Shown here one piece after another: positions 37,562-47,050 of a stretch of DNA of 64,000 nucleotides. The notes beneath the pieces are model-generated. The model did no database searches. It saw only the letters and a program-made list of their open reading frames with translations, and was not told the DNA's origin. Source of the stretch: Paracoccaceae bacterium (GTDB lineage: Bacteria > Pseudomonadota > Alphaproteobacteria > Rhodobacterales > Rhodobacteraceae); NCBI GenBank assembly GCA_024642725.1, contig JAHEAO010000006.1:1-64000 (forward strand), read 5' to 3'. Position numbers and translations under genes: made by a program. Positions within the stretch are counted from its first letter, which is position 1; each line of letters opens with the position of its first letter.

Positions 37562-39736
37562 ATGTCGGGTGCATCGCAGATGTCGGCCTGTCCTGCCTGC
37601 GTCGCTGCCCCCGCGGCCGAGGCAATCGCGGCGCGCAATGTCAAGGACGCCAGCATCATGCTGTCGCTTCCAGGAATACACTGCGCCGCTTGCATCTCTG
37701 CCGTTGAACGCGCCCTGAACGCTGAACCGGGCGTCACTGCCGCGCGGGTCAACCTGACGCTCAAACGTGCCAGCATAAAGGCCGAGCCGGAAGTGACGCC
37801 CGCACGTCTGATCAACCTTCTCGCGCGCGTCGGTTACGAGGCTCATGAACTTGATGCGGGCATGCTGGGCAGCACCGAAACCGATCGCCGCGGCCGGGCC
37901 CTGCTGACACGTCTGGCCGTCGCCGGTTTCGCGATGATGAATGTGATGCTTTTGTCCGTCGCGGTTTGGTCAGGGGCCACCGAAGCGACACGCGACCTTT
38001 TCCACTGGATTTCTGCCGCCATCGCGCTACCGACGATCGCATTTTCAGCGCAGCCCTTTTTCACCAGCGCCTGGGGCGCTTTGCGCGTCCGGCGTCTGAA
38101 CATGGACGTTCCGATATCTCTGGCGATTATTCTGGCCGCCGGGATGTCTGTCTATGAAACCATGCAAAGTGGCGAACATGCCTATTTTGACGCGGCCCTG
38201 TCGCTCACCTTTTTCCTGCTTGCCGGTCGATATCTCGATCACCGCACGCGCAGCATTGCCCGGTCTGCCGCCGAAGAACTGACAGCCCTTGAAGTTCCCC
38301 GGGCATTGCGCGCCAGCGGTGAAACCGTCGCTGTCGCCGAACTTGCAGTGGGCGACCTTGTCCGGGTCCTGCCGGGCGCGCGCGTGCCCGTCGATGGCGT
38401 TGTTCTCGACGGCGAAAGCGAGATCGACCGCTCGCTGTTGACCGGAGAAAGTCTTCCTGTCGCCGCACGCGCCTCCACCGCCGTAAGCGCTGGAGAAGTG
38501 AACCTGACCGGCGCGCTGGTCGTCCGCGTGAGCGCGGCGGGGAAGGACACCTCGCTGCACCGGATGGCCGATCTCGTCGCAATGGCCGAGACGTCGCGCA
38601 ATCGCTACACCTCACTGGCTGACAAGGCGGCCCGGATATATGCGCCAGTGGTTCATTTGCTGGCTTTTGCCGCGTTTGGTGGCTGGCTCTGGGCGAGCGG
38701 CGATGTCCGATTGGCGTTGAATATCGCCGTTGCGGTGCTGATCATTACATGTCCCTGTGCCTTGGGACTGGCCGTGCCGGCCGTCACAACCGCGGCGTCA
38801 GGGCGTCTTTTCCGCGCTGGTATGCTGATCAAGAGCGCAACAGCGCTCGAACGTCTGGCGGAGGTCGATACCGTCGTATTCGACAAGACCGGGACGTTGA
38901 CGCGCGGACGCCCCGAATTGACCAATCTTGCCGATTTTTCGGACGAGGATCTGTCGGTCGCAGCTGCGATCGCTGCAGGTTCGGCCCATCCGCTGGCGCA
39001 ATCGCTTGTCGAAGCGATACGGGCTGCAGCGATTGAGCCGGTGGGCCTGAGCGATCTGCGGGAAGTCCCCGGGCACGGCGTAGAAGGCCGCTGGCAGGGT
39101 ATGGCTGTTCGACTTGGCCGCGCCGAGTGGCTGGGCGCGCAGGCGGTTTCCACGACTGCAACCTATCTGAAGATCGGTGACCGCGAGCCTTTGGCGTTTC
39201 GGTTCGCCGACTCGCTGCGCGAAGGCGCGGCAGAGGTCGTCGCCGCCCTTCATAAGCAGCGCAAAGACGTTGTGCTTTTGTCCGGTGATGCGCCTGAGGC
39301 GGTTGCCGACATAGCCAGACGTGTCGGAATAGAAGCTTGGGAAGCGCAAATGCTACCTGCCGATAAGGCCGCGCGGATCGCGGTTCTGGCAAAAGCGGGG
39401 CGTCGGGTGCTGATGGTTGGTGACGGACTTAATGACACGGCAGCGCTCGCTTCGGCGCATGTGTCCATTTCCCCGGCCAGCGCGCTGGAAGCGGCGCGGG
39501 TTGTATCGGACATCGTTCTTCTTGGCAGTTCTCTGGCCCCGATTGCCGAAGCCATTGCCGTCGCCAAGTCGGCTACGTTGCGGATCAAGGAGAATTTTGC
39601 AATCGCGGCCCTGTACAATTTGATCGCTATCCCGGTGGCCCTTGCGGGTTTCGCCACCCCGCTGGCCGCGGCGCTGGCGATGTCCGGATCTTCTATCTCG
39701 GTGTCGTTGAATGCGCTCAGGCTGACGCGGCGATGA
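37562..39736 (+). CDS. ccoI: Copper-exporting P1B-type ATPase CcoI/FixI for cbb3 assembly
   Basis: 724 residues. An N-terminal CPAC (about 10-13) and a heavy-metal domain with CAAC (Cys41, Cys44) bind Cu(I). The core has the LTGESLP actuator motif, the membrane CPC at 397-399, the phosphorylated Asp441 in DKTGTLT, and GDGLNDTAAL. It exports copper for periplasmic insertion into CcoN. The stop overlaps the start of ccoS (ATGA). Confidence 0.95.
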   Translation: MSGASQMSACPACVAAPAAEAIAARNVKDASIMLSLPGIHCAACISAVERALNAEPGVTAARVNLTLKRASIKAEPEVTPARLINLLARVGYEAHELDAGMLGSTETDRRGRALLTRLAVAGFAMMNVMLLSVAVWSGATEATRDLFHWISAAIALPTIAFSAQPFFTSAWGALRVRRLNMDVPISLAIILAAGMSVYETMQSGEHAYFDAALSLTFFLLAGRYLDHRTRSIARSAAEELTALEVPRALRASGETVAVAELAVGDLVRVLPGARVPVDGVVLDGESEIDRSLLTGESLPVAARASTAVSAGEVNLTGALVVRVSAAGKDTSLHRMADLVAMAETSRNRYTSLADKAARIYAPVVHLLAFAAFGGWLWASGDVRLALNIAVAVLIITCPCALGLAVPAVTTAASGRLFRAGMLIKSATALERLAEVDTVVFDKTGTLTRGRPELTNLADFSDEDLSVAAAIAAGSAHPLAQSLVEAIRAAAIEPVGLSDLREVPGHGVEGRWQGMAVRLGRAEWLGAQAVSTTATYLKIGDREPLAFRFADSLREGAAEVVAALHKQRKDVVLLSGDAPEAVADIARRVGIEAWEAQMLPADKAARIAVLAKAGRRVLMVGDGLNDTAALASAHVSISPASALEAARVVSDIVLLGSSLAPIAEAIAVAKSATLRIKENFAIAALYNLIAIPVALAGFATPLAAALAMSGSSISVSLNALRLTRR

Positions 39737-39891
39737 ATGTCCTGGTCTATCTCATTCCGGTGTCCCTTATCCTTGGTGGAATAGGGCTCGCCGCCTTCTT
39801 CTGGGCCATACGTGGCAGCCAGTTTGAGGATCCTGACGGTGACAGCCACCGCATCCTGACCGACGATTACGACAACAAGCCGAAACGGTGA
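39733..39891 (+). CDS. ccoS: cbb3 oxidase maturation protein CcoS/FixS
   Basis: 52 residues, too short for the ORF track. The ATG overlaps the ccoI stop. The product starts MNVLVYLIPVSLILGGIGL, a single transmembrane helix, followed by AFFWAIRGSQFEDPDGDSHR, the CcoS signature. CcoS is needed for cofactor insertion into CcoN. It completes ccoGHIS, and a T-rich terminator follows. Confidence 0.93.
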   Translation: MNVLVYLIPVSLILGGIGLAAFFWAIRGSQFEDPDGDSHRILTDDYDNKPKR

Positions 39892-39893
39892 GT

Positions 39894-39923
39894 TCCGCTT
39901 GCGGCCTGGCGGGAGATTTTTTT
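39894..39923 (+). terminator. Probable terminator after ccoS
   Basis: A short GC-rich stem (CCGC ... GCGG) is followed by GAGA and seven T. It lies directly after the ccoS stop and before convergent tesA. Confidence 0.5.
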
Positions 39924-39929
39924 GCAAAG

Positions 39930-40613
39930 TCAGCGTGACACCATGTCCGCGAGCTGGGCGATGCTGGGTCCAATGTCTTCAACGATCAGGCGAACCCCGT
40001 CAGCATTTGGATGCAGGGCGTCCGGCTGAAAGTAAAGGCTCAGCGCTTGGTTCCGGTCGTGCTGGTCGGTCAATGCCCGAAGGAAATTCGGGTAAAGCAA
40101 GATTCCGTGGCTTTGTGAGAGTGCGGGATAGATGGTGTCAAAAGTCGCCTTGTAGTCCGGGCCGTAGTTGCCCGGGGCCGGGATTCCGACCAGCAGGGTT
40201 GGGATGGTTCGCTTATCGGCGGCGTTCAGGATGCCATCGAGATTCGCGCGAGCGGCAGCCGGATCCAACCCGCGAAGCGCGTCGTTCGCCCCGAGTGAGA
40301 CGACAAGGGCATCGACATCGTCCGTCAGGGTCCAATCCACTCTGGCCAGACCGCCGGCTGTCGTGTCTCCAGAAACGCCGGCATTAAGCACCTTTGCTTC
40401 GATATTGTTGAGATTCAGCCAGTTCTGCAGTTGCGGCACGAACCCCTGTTCAGCCGGCAAGCCATAGCCCTGCACAAGGCTGTCGCCCAGAATGGCGATT
40501 GTCGCGGGTTCGGCATCGGCGGATTCACCTGCCATAAAGACCGTCGTGACGACAATGAGCGCGAGTCCGCGGTTGCGGGTGGCCGCGAAAGCCCCATATC
40601 CAATTTGTAGCAT
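39930..40613 (-). CDS. tesA: SGNH-family arylesterase / lysophospholipase (TesA-like)
   Basis: The start ATG 40613 gives 227 residues with an N-terminal signal (hydrophobic to about residue 27). The SGNH blocks are present: ILGDSLVQGYG (Ser), NAGVSGDTTAG (Gly), SLGANDALRG (Asn) and DALHPNADG (Asp/His). TesA is a periplasmic esterase with thioesterase and lysophospholipase activity. It is divergent from ybbA with only 19 bp between starts, the same arrangement as tesA-ybbAP in E. coli. Confidence 0.9.
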   Translation of the reverse strand: MLQIGYGAFAATRNRGLALIVVTTVFMAGESADAEPATIAILGDSLVQGYGLPAEQGFVPQLQNWLNLNNIEAKVLNAGVSGDTTAGGLARVDWTLTDDVDALVVSLGANDALRGLDPAAARANLDGILNAADKRTIPTLLVGIPAPGNYGPDYKATFDTIYPALSQSHGILLYPNFLRALTDQHDRNQALSLYFQPDALHPNADGVRLIVEDIGPSIAQLADMVSR

Positions 40614-40632
40614 TAGCCCAAGGATGGTCCTT

Positions 40633-41328
40633 ATGGCCGAAACGATCATCACGCTCCGAGACGCGCGATTGAGCCTGTCAGCAAATACCGGGGTGGTGGA
40701 TATCCTCAAGGGCATCTCGCTGGACGTCGAGAAAGGAGAGACCTTGGGGCTGGTCGGTCCGTCTGGGTCTGGCAAATCGTCGCTCCTGATGTTGCTGGGT
40801 GGGCTGGAAAAGGCCACGGGCGGGTCGGTGCTTGTGGCGGGGCAGGATCTGACTGCGATGGACGAAGATGCGCTTGCCCGCTTCCGCAGGGGGAATATGG
40901 GCATCGTCTTTCAATCTTTCCACTTGATTCCGACGATGACCGCATTGGAAAACGTTGCGACTCCGTTGGAATTGGCGGGCGTTGCCGATGCCTTTGACCT
41001 CGCTGCGACGGAACTGCAGGCGGTCGGGCTGGGTGACCGGGCTGGCCACTACCCGTCGCAATTGTCCGGCGGTGAACAACAACGTGTCGCCCTTGCACGC
41101 GCGGTGGCACCGCGCCCTGCAATCCTGCTGGCGGATGAGCCGACTGGGAATCTGGACGGGGCCAACGGACTTGCGATCATGGACCTGCTGTTTGAGCTTC
41201 GTGACAGGCGCGGGGCGACGCTGGTTCTTGTGACCCATGCGCCCGAGCTGGCGGAACGGTGCGATCGGGTGATCCACCTGCGGGACGGCAGGATCGAAGC
41301 TGAACCGCTGAGGGGTGTCGCCGAATGA
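40633..41328 (+). CDS. ybbA: LolD-like ABC transporter ATP-binding protein (YbbA)
   Basis: The track ORF begins within tesA; ATG 40633 (MAETIITLRDARLSL) gives 231 residues. Walker A is GPSGSGKSS, the signature LSGGEQQRVA, and Walker B LLADEPTGNLD. It belongs to the MacB/LolD group that pairs with FtsX-type permeases. Its stop overlaps ybbP (ATGA). Confidence 0.92.
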   Translation: MAETIITLRDARLSLSANTGVVDILKGISLDVEKGETLGLVGPSGSGKSSLLMLLGGLEKATGGSVLVAGQDLTAMDEDALARFRRGNMGIVFQSFHLIPTMTALENVATPLELAGVADAFDLAATELQAVGLGDRAGHYPSQLSGGEQQRVALARAVAPRPAILLADEPTGNLDGANGLAIMDLLFELRDRRGATLVLVTHAPELAERCDRVIHLRDGRIEAEPLRGVAE

Positions 41329-43859
41329 GTCTGGCGCTTGCCGGCCGTATTGCCCGCAGGGATCTGCGCGGAGGAGTCAAGGGTTTCCGTGTGTTTCTGG
41401 CCTGCCTCGCGCTGGGGGTCGCTGCGATTGCGGCGGTCGGCACGGTTCGCAGCAGCATCGAAGAGGGGCTTCTTCGGGAAGGGGCCACGCTTCTGGGCGG
41501 CGATGCCGAGATCGAACTGACCTACCGCAGAGCGGAGCCTGAAGAACGTGCATGGATGCAAAAGGCCGCTGTTGCCGTTTCAGAAATCGTCGACTTCCGC
41601 TCGATGGCGGTTGTTGGCGAAGGGCTGGCTGTTCAACAGGGTCTTACACAGGTGAAGGCGGTCGACGATGCTTATCCGCTTTATGGTGCGGTTCGGCTGG
41701 ACCCCGACATGGATCTGGCGGTCGCTTTGGATTACCGCAATGGCTTGCCTGGTGCGGTGATGGATCGGGTCCTGGCCGACCGGCTTGGAATTGCGGTGGG
41801 CGACAGCTTCAGACTGGGGACGCAGGATTTCCTGCTATCGTCTGTTTTGGTTCGAGAACCAGACAACACCAGCGGCGGCTTCACGTTGGGGCCGCGAACG
41901 ATCGTCAGAAGCCAGGACCTTGCCTCATCAGGCCTGCTGCAACCCGGAACGCTTTTTGAAACAGCGTATCGGTTGAAGCTGCCAGCGGCTGCCGATCTGG
42001 ATGCGACACGGCAGAGTGCGCTTTCTTCAATCATGGGCGGCGGATTTCGATGGCGCGACAGCCGGAACGGTGCCCCGGGGACGGCGCGGTTCGTCGAGAG
42101 GCTCAGCACCTTTCTGATCCTCGTTGGGATAGCAGGCCTTGCGGTGGGCGGCGTTGGTGTTTCGGCCGCCGTGCGGGCCCATCTTGACGAAAAGGTGCAG
42201 GTGATCGCGACGCTGAAGTCGCTTGGGGCCGAAAATCAGATGATCCTGAAAATATACCTGATCCAGATCGGGCTGCTGACACTTGCGGGTATTCTGATAG
42301 GACTGATACTCGGGGCCGTCGCGCCGCTTCTGCTTGCGCCGATGATCGAAGCCCGGCTGCCGGTTCCCGCAGTGCTCGGCATTCACCCCGGCGCCTTGGC
42401 AGAGGCTGCGCTTTACGGCGCGTTGGCGGCGCTTCTCTTCACGCTTTGGCCGATTTCGCGCACCGAGGACATCCGCGCAGCGGCGCTTTTTCGGGATGCC
42501 GCGCTTGGGCTGACTGGTTGGCCCAGGATGCGCTACGTGGCCCTGACAGGGCTTATCCTGGTCATACTTGTCAGCACTGCAGGTATGTTTTCGGGGCAGA
42601 TGCAGCTTACGGGATGGGCGGCTGTGGCGATTCTTGGGGCATTCCTGACGCTGGTCGCTACGGCGTTGGCAGTGCGGTTTCTGGCGCGATACCTGTCGAC
42701 GGCCGTTCGGCTTCGCGGCCGGCCCTCGCTGCGATTGGCATTGGCCGCCATCGGCGGGCGGGGCAGCGACGCGGTGCCCGTGGTCCTGTCGCTTGGGCTG
42801 GGTCTATCGGTGCTGGCCGCAGTTGGCCAGATCGACGCGAACCTGCGTGGCGCAATTGCGCGCGATCTGCCCAAGGTGGCTCCGTCCTATTTTGTTGTCG
42901 ACATCCAGTCTGACCAGATGGATGGCTTCCTGCAAAGGCTGCACTCCGACCCCGGTGTGAAGCGGGTTGAAGCGGCTCCGATGCTGCGGGGCATAATCAC
43001 CCGGATCAATGGTCGACCGGCAAGGGATGTGGCCGGAGATCATTGGGTCCTGCAAGGCGATCGCGGCATCACCTACTCAGACCGGCCGCCTGTAGGCACC
43101 AAGGTGACCACGGGGACATGGTGGCCGGAAAACTACAGTGGCGCGCCCCAGATGAGCTTTGCCGAGGAAGAAGCACTGGAAATGGGTCTGGAACTCGGGG
43201 ACCGGATCACCGTCAATGTCCTTGGCCGGGAGATCACCGCCACCCTGACAAGCTTCCGGGAAGTCGACTTTTCAAATGCCGGAATGGGTTTTGTGGTGTC
43301 GATGAACCCGTCATCGCTTGCCGGTGCGCCACATAGCTGGATCTCGACGATCTATGCCGACGACGCTTCAGAGGCAGAGATCCTCCGGGGCCTTACCTCT
43401 GATTTCCCGAATATCACGGCGATCCGGGTTCGCGATGCGATTGACCGGGTCAGCGAAGTGTTGCGCGGAATTGCTGCCGCGATCACCTATGGTGCCGCAG
43501 CGACATTGTTGACTGGGGTCATCGTGCTGATCGGGGCCGCTGCCGCAGGCGAGCGTACGCGCACCTATGAAGCTGCAATTCTCAAGACGCTTGGCGCAAC
43601 ACGCGCGGACGTACTCAAGAACTTCCTGTGGCGATCCGCTGTTCTGGGCTTCGCAGCTGGGGCCGTCGCCATTCTTGCTGGAGGACTCGGCGGATGGGCG
43701 GTGACGCATTTCGTCATGGAAACCGATTTCAGGTTCGAACCGGTCTCGGCAATCTTGATCATCTTGGGCGGGGTCACGCTATCCGTTCTGGCGGGGGTGT
43801 ACTTTTCATTGCGGTCGCTGAATGCAAGGCCGGGCCGGATTCTGGCAAGCCGCGAATAG
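41325..43859 (+). CDS. ybbP: FtsX-like ABC permease (YbbP)
   Basis: 844 residues. An N-terminal helix precedes a large periplasmic domain. A first FtsX core lies at about 255-460 and a second FtsX domain at about 715-840. This doubled arrangement is typical of YbbP. It forms a mechanotransmission type complex with YbbA. With TesA nearby, a role in handling lipids or hydrophobic compounds in the periplasm is plausible but unproven. Confidence 0.9.
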   Translation: MSLALAGRIARRDLRGGVKGFRVFLACLALGVAAIAAVGTVRSSIEEGLLREGATLLGGDAEIELTYRRAEPEERAWMQKAAVAVSEIVDFRSMAVVGEGLAVQQGLTQVKAVDDAYPLYGAVRLDPDMDLAVALDYRNGLPGAVMDRVLADRLGIAVGDSFRLGTQDFLLSSVLVREPDNTSGGFTLGPRTIVRSQDLASSGLLQPGTLFETAYRLKLPAAADLDATRQSALSSIMGGGFRWRDSRNGAPGTARFVERLSTFLILVGIAGLAVGGVGVSAAVRAHLDEKVQVIATLKSLGAENQMILKIYLIQIGLLTLAGILIGLILGAVAPLLLAPMIEARLPVPAVLGIHPGALAEAALYGALAALLFTLWPISRTEDIRAAALFRDAALGLTGWPRMRYVALTGLILVILVSTAGMFSGQMQLTGWAAVAILGAFLTLVATALAVRFLARYLSTAVRLRGRPSLRLALAAIGGRGSDAVPVVLSLGLGLSVLAAVGQIDANLRGAIARDLPKVAPSYFVVDIQSDQMDGFLQRLHSDPGVKRVEAAPMLRGIITRINGRPARDVAGDHWVLQGDRGITYSDRPPVGTKVTTGTWWPENYSGAPQMSFAEEEALEMGLELGDRITVNVLGREITATLTSFREVDFSNAGMGFVVSMNPSSLAGAPHSWISTIYADDASEAEILRGLTSDFPNITAIRVRDAIDRVSEVLRGIAAAITYGAAATLLTGVIVLIGAAAAGERTRTYEAAILKTLGATRADVLKNFLWRSAVLGFAAGAVAILAGGLGGWAVTHFVMETDFRFEPVSAILIILGGVTLSVLAGVYFSLRSLNARPGRILASRE

Positions 43860-43875
43860 ACCGCCTGCACGGTCT
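43858..43875. terminator. Small hairpin between convergent ybbP and hutH
   Basis: AGACCG-cctgca-CGGTCT forms a 6-bp stem overlapping the ybbP stop codon. It could work on either strand, but no strong T tract is present. Confidence 0.35.
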
Positions 43876-43912
43876 GTTGCAATTTCCAAGCGCGTCATTG
43901 CCGTTGATCGAC

Positions 43913-45454
43913 CTAGCGCCCAGCGCCTTGTGCATGGCCCGGCAGGTCCAGCCCCGATAGCAGGACGCCATCGGCGATGAGTGCCGCGGCTCGCGCAATA
44001 TCCGGGGCCATGTAACGGTCTTCCCGAACCTCTGGCACGGTCTCACGGAGCGCCTTGATGATCCCCTGCAAGGCGGCGCTAGTCTTCAATGGAGCCCTGA
44101 ACCCGATCCCTTGCGCCGCGCACAGCAATTCGACACCAAGGATTACGTTAAGGTTCGCATTCATCCGCAACAGCCGTCGCGCAGCATGGGCCGCCATGCT
44201 TACATGGTCTTCCTGGTTGGCAGAGGTCGGCGTGGAATCCGTCGAACACGGGTTGGCCAGATGCTTGTTCTCGCTCATCAGGGCCGCAGTTGTGACTTCG
44301 GCGATCATGAAACCGGAGTTCAGGCCAGGTGCCGGTGTCAGGAAGGGAGGCAGGTCGAAGGAAAGGGTTGGATCGACCATCAGGGCAACTCGGCGCTGAG
44401 CAATCGCACCGATCTCGCAAAGTGCCAGCGCGATCTGATCCGCAGCAAATGCGACGGGTTCCGCGTGGAAATTGCCGCCGGATACGATCAGCCCCTCGCC
44501 TGTCAGGACGAGTGGATTGTCGGTGACGGCATTTGCCTCGATCTCGAGCGTACGGCCGGCAAAATGCAACAGGTCCATGGCAGCCCCGGTAACCTGTGGC
44601 TGACAGCGGATGCAGTAGGGGTCCTGTACGCGTGTATCGCCGTCGCGGTGGCTTTCCCGGATTTCCGAGCCATCCATCAACGCTCTTTGAGCGCGGGCGA
44701 CAGCAATTTGTCCGGGATGGCCGCGCAAAGTGTGAATTTCATCCACGAGTGGAGCCGTCGACCCCATGATGGCATCTGTAGACAACGCCGCGGTAATGAC
44801 CGATGCGGACGCGTTGCGCCACGCAGAGAACAGCGCCGCGAGCGCGCAGGCGGTTGAAAACTGGGTGCCATTGATCAGGGCAAGGCCTTCTTTCGGACCG
44901 AGTTCTATCGGCGTCAGCCCGGCTTTGGTCAAAGCCTCTTTGCCGGGCAGCTTCTGTCCATCGAATACGGCCTCGCCTTCGCCGATCAAGACGGCGGCCA
45001 TATGCGCCAGTGGTGCAAGATCGCCGGAGGCGCCGACGGAACCCTGAACCGGTATGACCGGCAAGACGCCCTTGGCCAGCATCGCCTCGATCAGGGCGAC
45101 GGTTGCCCATGCAACGCCCGACGCGCCACGGCCGAGAGAGAGCAGTTTCAGCACCATCATCAACCGTGTCGTTGCAGCATCAAGCTGTTCGCCGACGCCG
45201 CAGCAATGCGAGAGTATCAGATTGCGCTGCAGCTTCGCGGTATCATTCGCTGCAATCTTGACGCTGGCTAGTTTGCCAAACCCGGTATTCACGCCGTAGA
45301 TGGCATCTTTACCCTGAGCCGCCCTGAAGACGAGCGCGGCGGCGGCCTCGACCCCCGATCGGGCAGCAGAGGCAAGCGTCACGGGATCGGTGCCCCGCCA
45401 GACAATCTCGAGCTGACACAGGTCTGCCTGTCCGGGGGTCAACGTCACGGTCAT
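43913..45454 (-). CDS. hutH: Histidine ammonia-lyase
   Basis: ATG 45454 has GGAG 8 bases upstream and gives 513 residues; the in-frame ATG at 45481 has no usable spacing. The Ala-Ser-Gly triad that cyclises to the MIO group is at 132-134 in [25 protein letters not shown] (with the catalytic Tyr) and the [12 protein letters not shown] segment are typical of HAL rather than PAL/TAL. It deaminates histidine to urocanate. Urocanase and later hut genes are not in the window. It is divergent from hutC. Confidence 0.95.
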   Translation of the reverse strand: MTVTLTPGQADLCQLEIVWRGTDPVTLASAARSGVEAAAALVFRAAQGKDAIYGVNTGFGKLASVKIAANDTAKLQRNLILSHCCGVGEQLDAATTRLMMVLKLLSLGRGASGVAWATVALIEAMLAKGVLPVIPVQGSVGASGDLAPLAHMAAVLIGEGEAVFDGQKLPGKEALTKAGLTPIELGPKEGLALINGTQFSTACALAALFSAWRNASASVITAALSTDAIMGSTAPLVDEIHTLRGHPGQIAVARAQRALMDGSEIRESHRDGDTRVQDPYCIRCQPQVTGAAMDLLHFAGRTLEIEANAVTDNPLVLTGEGLIVSGGNFHAEPVAFAADQIALALCEIGAIAQRRVALMVDPTLSFDLPPFLTPAPGLNSGFMIAEVTTAALMSENKHLANPCSTDSTPTSANQEDHVSMAAHAARRLLRMNANLNVILGVELLCAAQGIGFRAPLKTSAALQGIIKALRETVPEVREDRYMAPDIARAAALIADGVLLSGLDLPGHAQGAGR

Positions 45455-45490
45455 TGGTGGGGCTCCGTTGGTGAGTGGCATTCCTGACCG

Positions 45491-45512
45491 GCAACCGCGA
45501 CTCAGCGGTTGC
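45491..45512. other. Inverted repeat upstream of hutH
   Basis: GCAACCGC-gactca-GCGGTTGC is a perfect 8-bp stem just upstream of the hutH start region. It could form a hairpin in the hutH leader or be a protein-binding site. Confidence 0.45.
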
Positions 45513-45532
45513 TCAGGAACTTTGGTGTGTTA

Positions 45533-45548
45533 TTATGTCTGCACATAA
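45533..45548. promoter_or_regulatory. Candidate HutC operator
   Basis: TTATGTCTGCACATAA is a palindrome with 6-bp perfect arms around CTGC, located between divergent hutH and hutC. GntR/HutC regulators bind palindromes of this size. The assignment rests on position and symmetry. Confidence 0.55.
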
Positions 45549-45604
45549 AAGCATGTCAAGGAGGCAGGCCCTGCCGAGCTCTCAACAGGCAGGAGCGAAT
45601 TGAA

Positions 45605-46306
45605 ATGGCCGGATCAGAAATCAACAACTGGCGCGCAGTTGAAGGAGAAGTCCGGCGGCGTATCCACTCCCGCATCTGGAAGCCCGGCGAGCTCATTCCC
45701 AATGAGGCGGACTTGGCCATAGAATTTGGCTGTGCCCGGGCGACGGTCAACCGGGCCCTGCGCGCGCTGGCCCAATCCGGGCTTTTGGATCGACGGCGAA
45801 AGGCCGGGACTCGCGTTGCGCTCCATCCTGTCGGAAAAGCCGTCCTAGATATTCCGGTTATCCGGCAAGAAATCGAGGAGGGCGGGTTTCGTTATGGATA
45901 TCGTCTTTTGCATCGGGCGACCGAACAAGCGCCGGAAGGCAAACTGAACCGGATGAGGATATCTCCGCCAAGACCGCTCTTGCATGTGGTAGCGGTCCAT
46001 CTCGCCGATCAAACGCCCTACGTGGCAGAGGATCGCTGGATCGATCCGACCGTCGTCCCGACCGCTTTGTCAGCGCCATTTGCGACCATCAGCGCGAACG
46101 AGTGGCTGTTGCAGCACACCCCCTACACCAGATCCGACATTGACTTCACTGCCGTGGCGCTACCATCGGAGATGGCGCAAATATTGGGAGCGGAGCCGCA
46201 GGCCGCGGCATTCCTGATTGCGCGCACGACCTGGGATTCCGAGCGGGCGGTCACGGCTGTCGATCTCTACTACGCACCGGGCTACAGGATGAAGACTAGG
46301 CTGTGA
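45605..46306 (+). CDS. hutC: GntR-family (HutC subfamily) transcriptional repressor
   Basis: ATG 45605 with AGGAG upstream gives 233 residues. The N-terminal winged HTH (about 5-70) contains IPNEADLAIEFGCARATVNRALRALA, and the C-terminal UTRA domain (about 90-230) binds the effector. HutC homologues repress histidine-use genes and respond to urocanate. Divergence from hutH across a palindromic operator fits. The window contains no hutU, hutI, hutG or hutF. Confidence 0.88.
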   Translation: MAGSEINNWRAVEGEVRRRIHSRIWKPGELIPNEADLAIEFGCARATVNRALRALAQSGLLDRRRKAGTRVALHPVGKAVLDIPVIRQEIEEGGFRYGYRLLHRATEQAPEGKLNRMRISPPRPLLHVVAVHLADQTPYVAEDRWIDPTVVPTALSAPFATISANEWLLQHTPYTRSDIDFTAVALPSEMAQILGAEPQAAAFLIARTTWDSERAVTAVDLYYAPGYRMKTRL

Positions 46307-46393
46307 GGCGCGGTGCGGGGGTGGACATCTGCCATCGAATAGCTGTCTGTTTCAGCCGGGCAGGCCGGTAGAGAGATCAAGGGATTGGGCAGG

Positions 46394-47050
46394 ATGCTTC
46401 AGGTCGAAAACCTTAGCAAACGCTATGATGCCGCCGACGGGCCCGTTCCGGTCCTCAGAGATGTATGCTTTGCAATGAGCCGTGGAGAAACTCTGGCCCT
46501 GACAGGTGAATCCGGAAGCGGAAAGAGCACACTCTTGCATCTCATCGGCGGGCTCGATCAGCCGGATTCAGGTAGTATTACGATCGACGGGACACGCTTG
46601 ACGGACCTCAGGGATCGAGGGCGCGCGGCTTTGCGGCGGGGAACGGTCGGCATCGTGTTTCAACAGTTCAACCTGATCCCAAGCCTGACAGTCGCCGCCA
46701 ACATCGCGTTTCAGGCAAGGCTTGCCGGCAGGCTGGATACCGGCTGGATTGACTCCATAGTCGAGCGGATCGGGTTGTCAGATCACCTTACAAAATATCC
46801 CGAAGCCTTGTCAGGTGGGCAGCAACAACGCGTCGCGATTGCACGCACGTTGGCATGCCGGCCAAAGTTGGTGCTTGCTGACGAGCCTACTGGAAATCTG
46901 GATGAAGACAATTCGCAAGTCGTTCTGCGCCTCTTTCTGGAGATGGCGGAAGAAGCCGGCACAACGGTGCTGATGGTAACCCACTCCACTGCGCTTGCCG
47001 ATCACATGCAGCGGAGGCTGCACCTGAGCCATGGCAGGATAAACGCGTGA
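46394..47050 (+). CDS. LolD/MacB-type ABC transporter ATP-binding protein (AttE-like)
   Basis: The track start is a TTG; ATG 46394 has AAGGGA 9 bases upstream, giving 218 residues. Walker A is GESGSGKST, the signature LSGGQQQRVA and Walker B LLADEPTGNLDED in standard order. It is a second, distinct copy of the YbbA-type ATPase in this window. The last bases overlap the permease start (GTGA). Confidence 0.9.
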   Translation: MLQVENLSKRYDAADGPVPVLRDVCFAMSRGETLALTGESGSGKSTLLHLIGGLDQPDSGSITIDGTRLTDLRDRGRAALRRGTVGIVFQQFNLIPSLTVAANIAFQARLAGRLDTGWIDSIVERIGLSDHLTKYPEALSGGQQQRVAIARTLACRPKLVLADEPTGNLDEDNSQVVLRLFLEMAEEAGTTVLMVTHSTALADHMQRRLHLSHGRINA

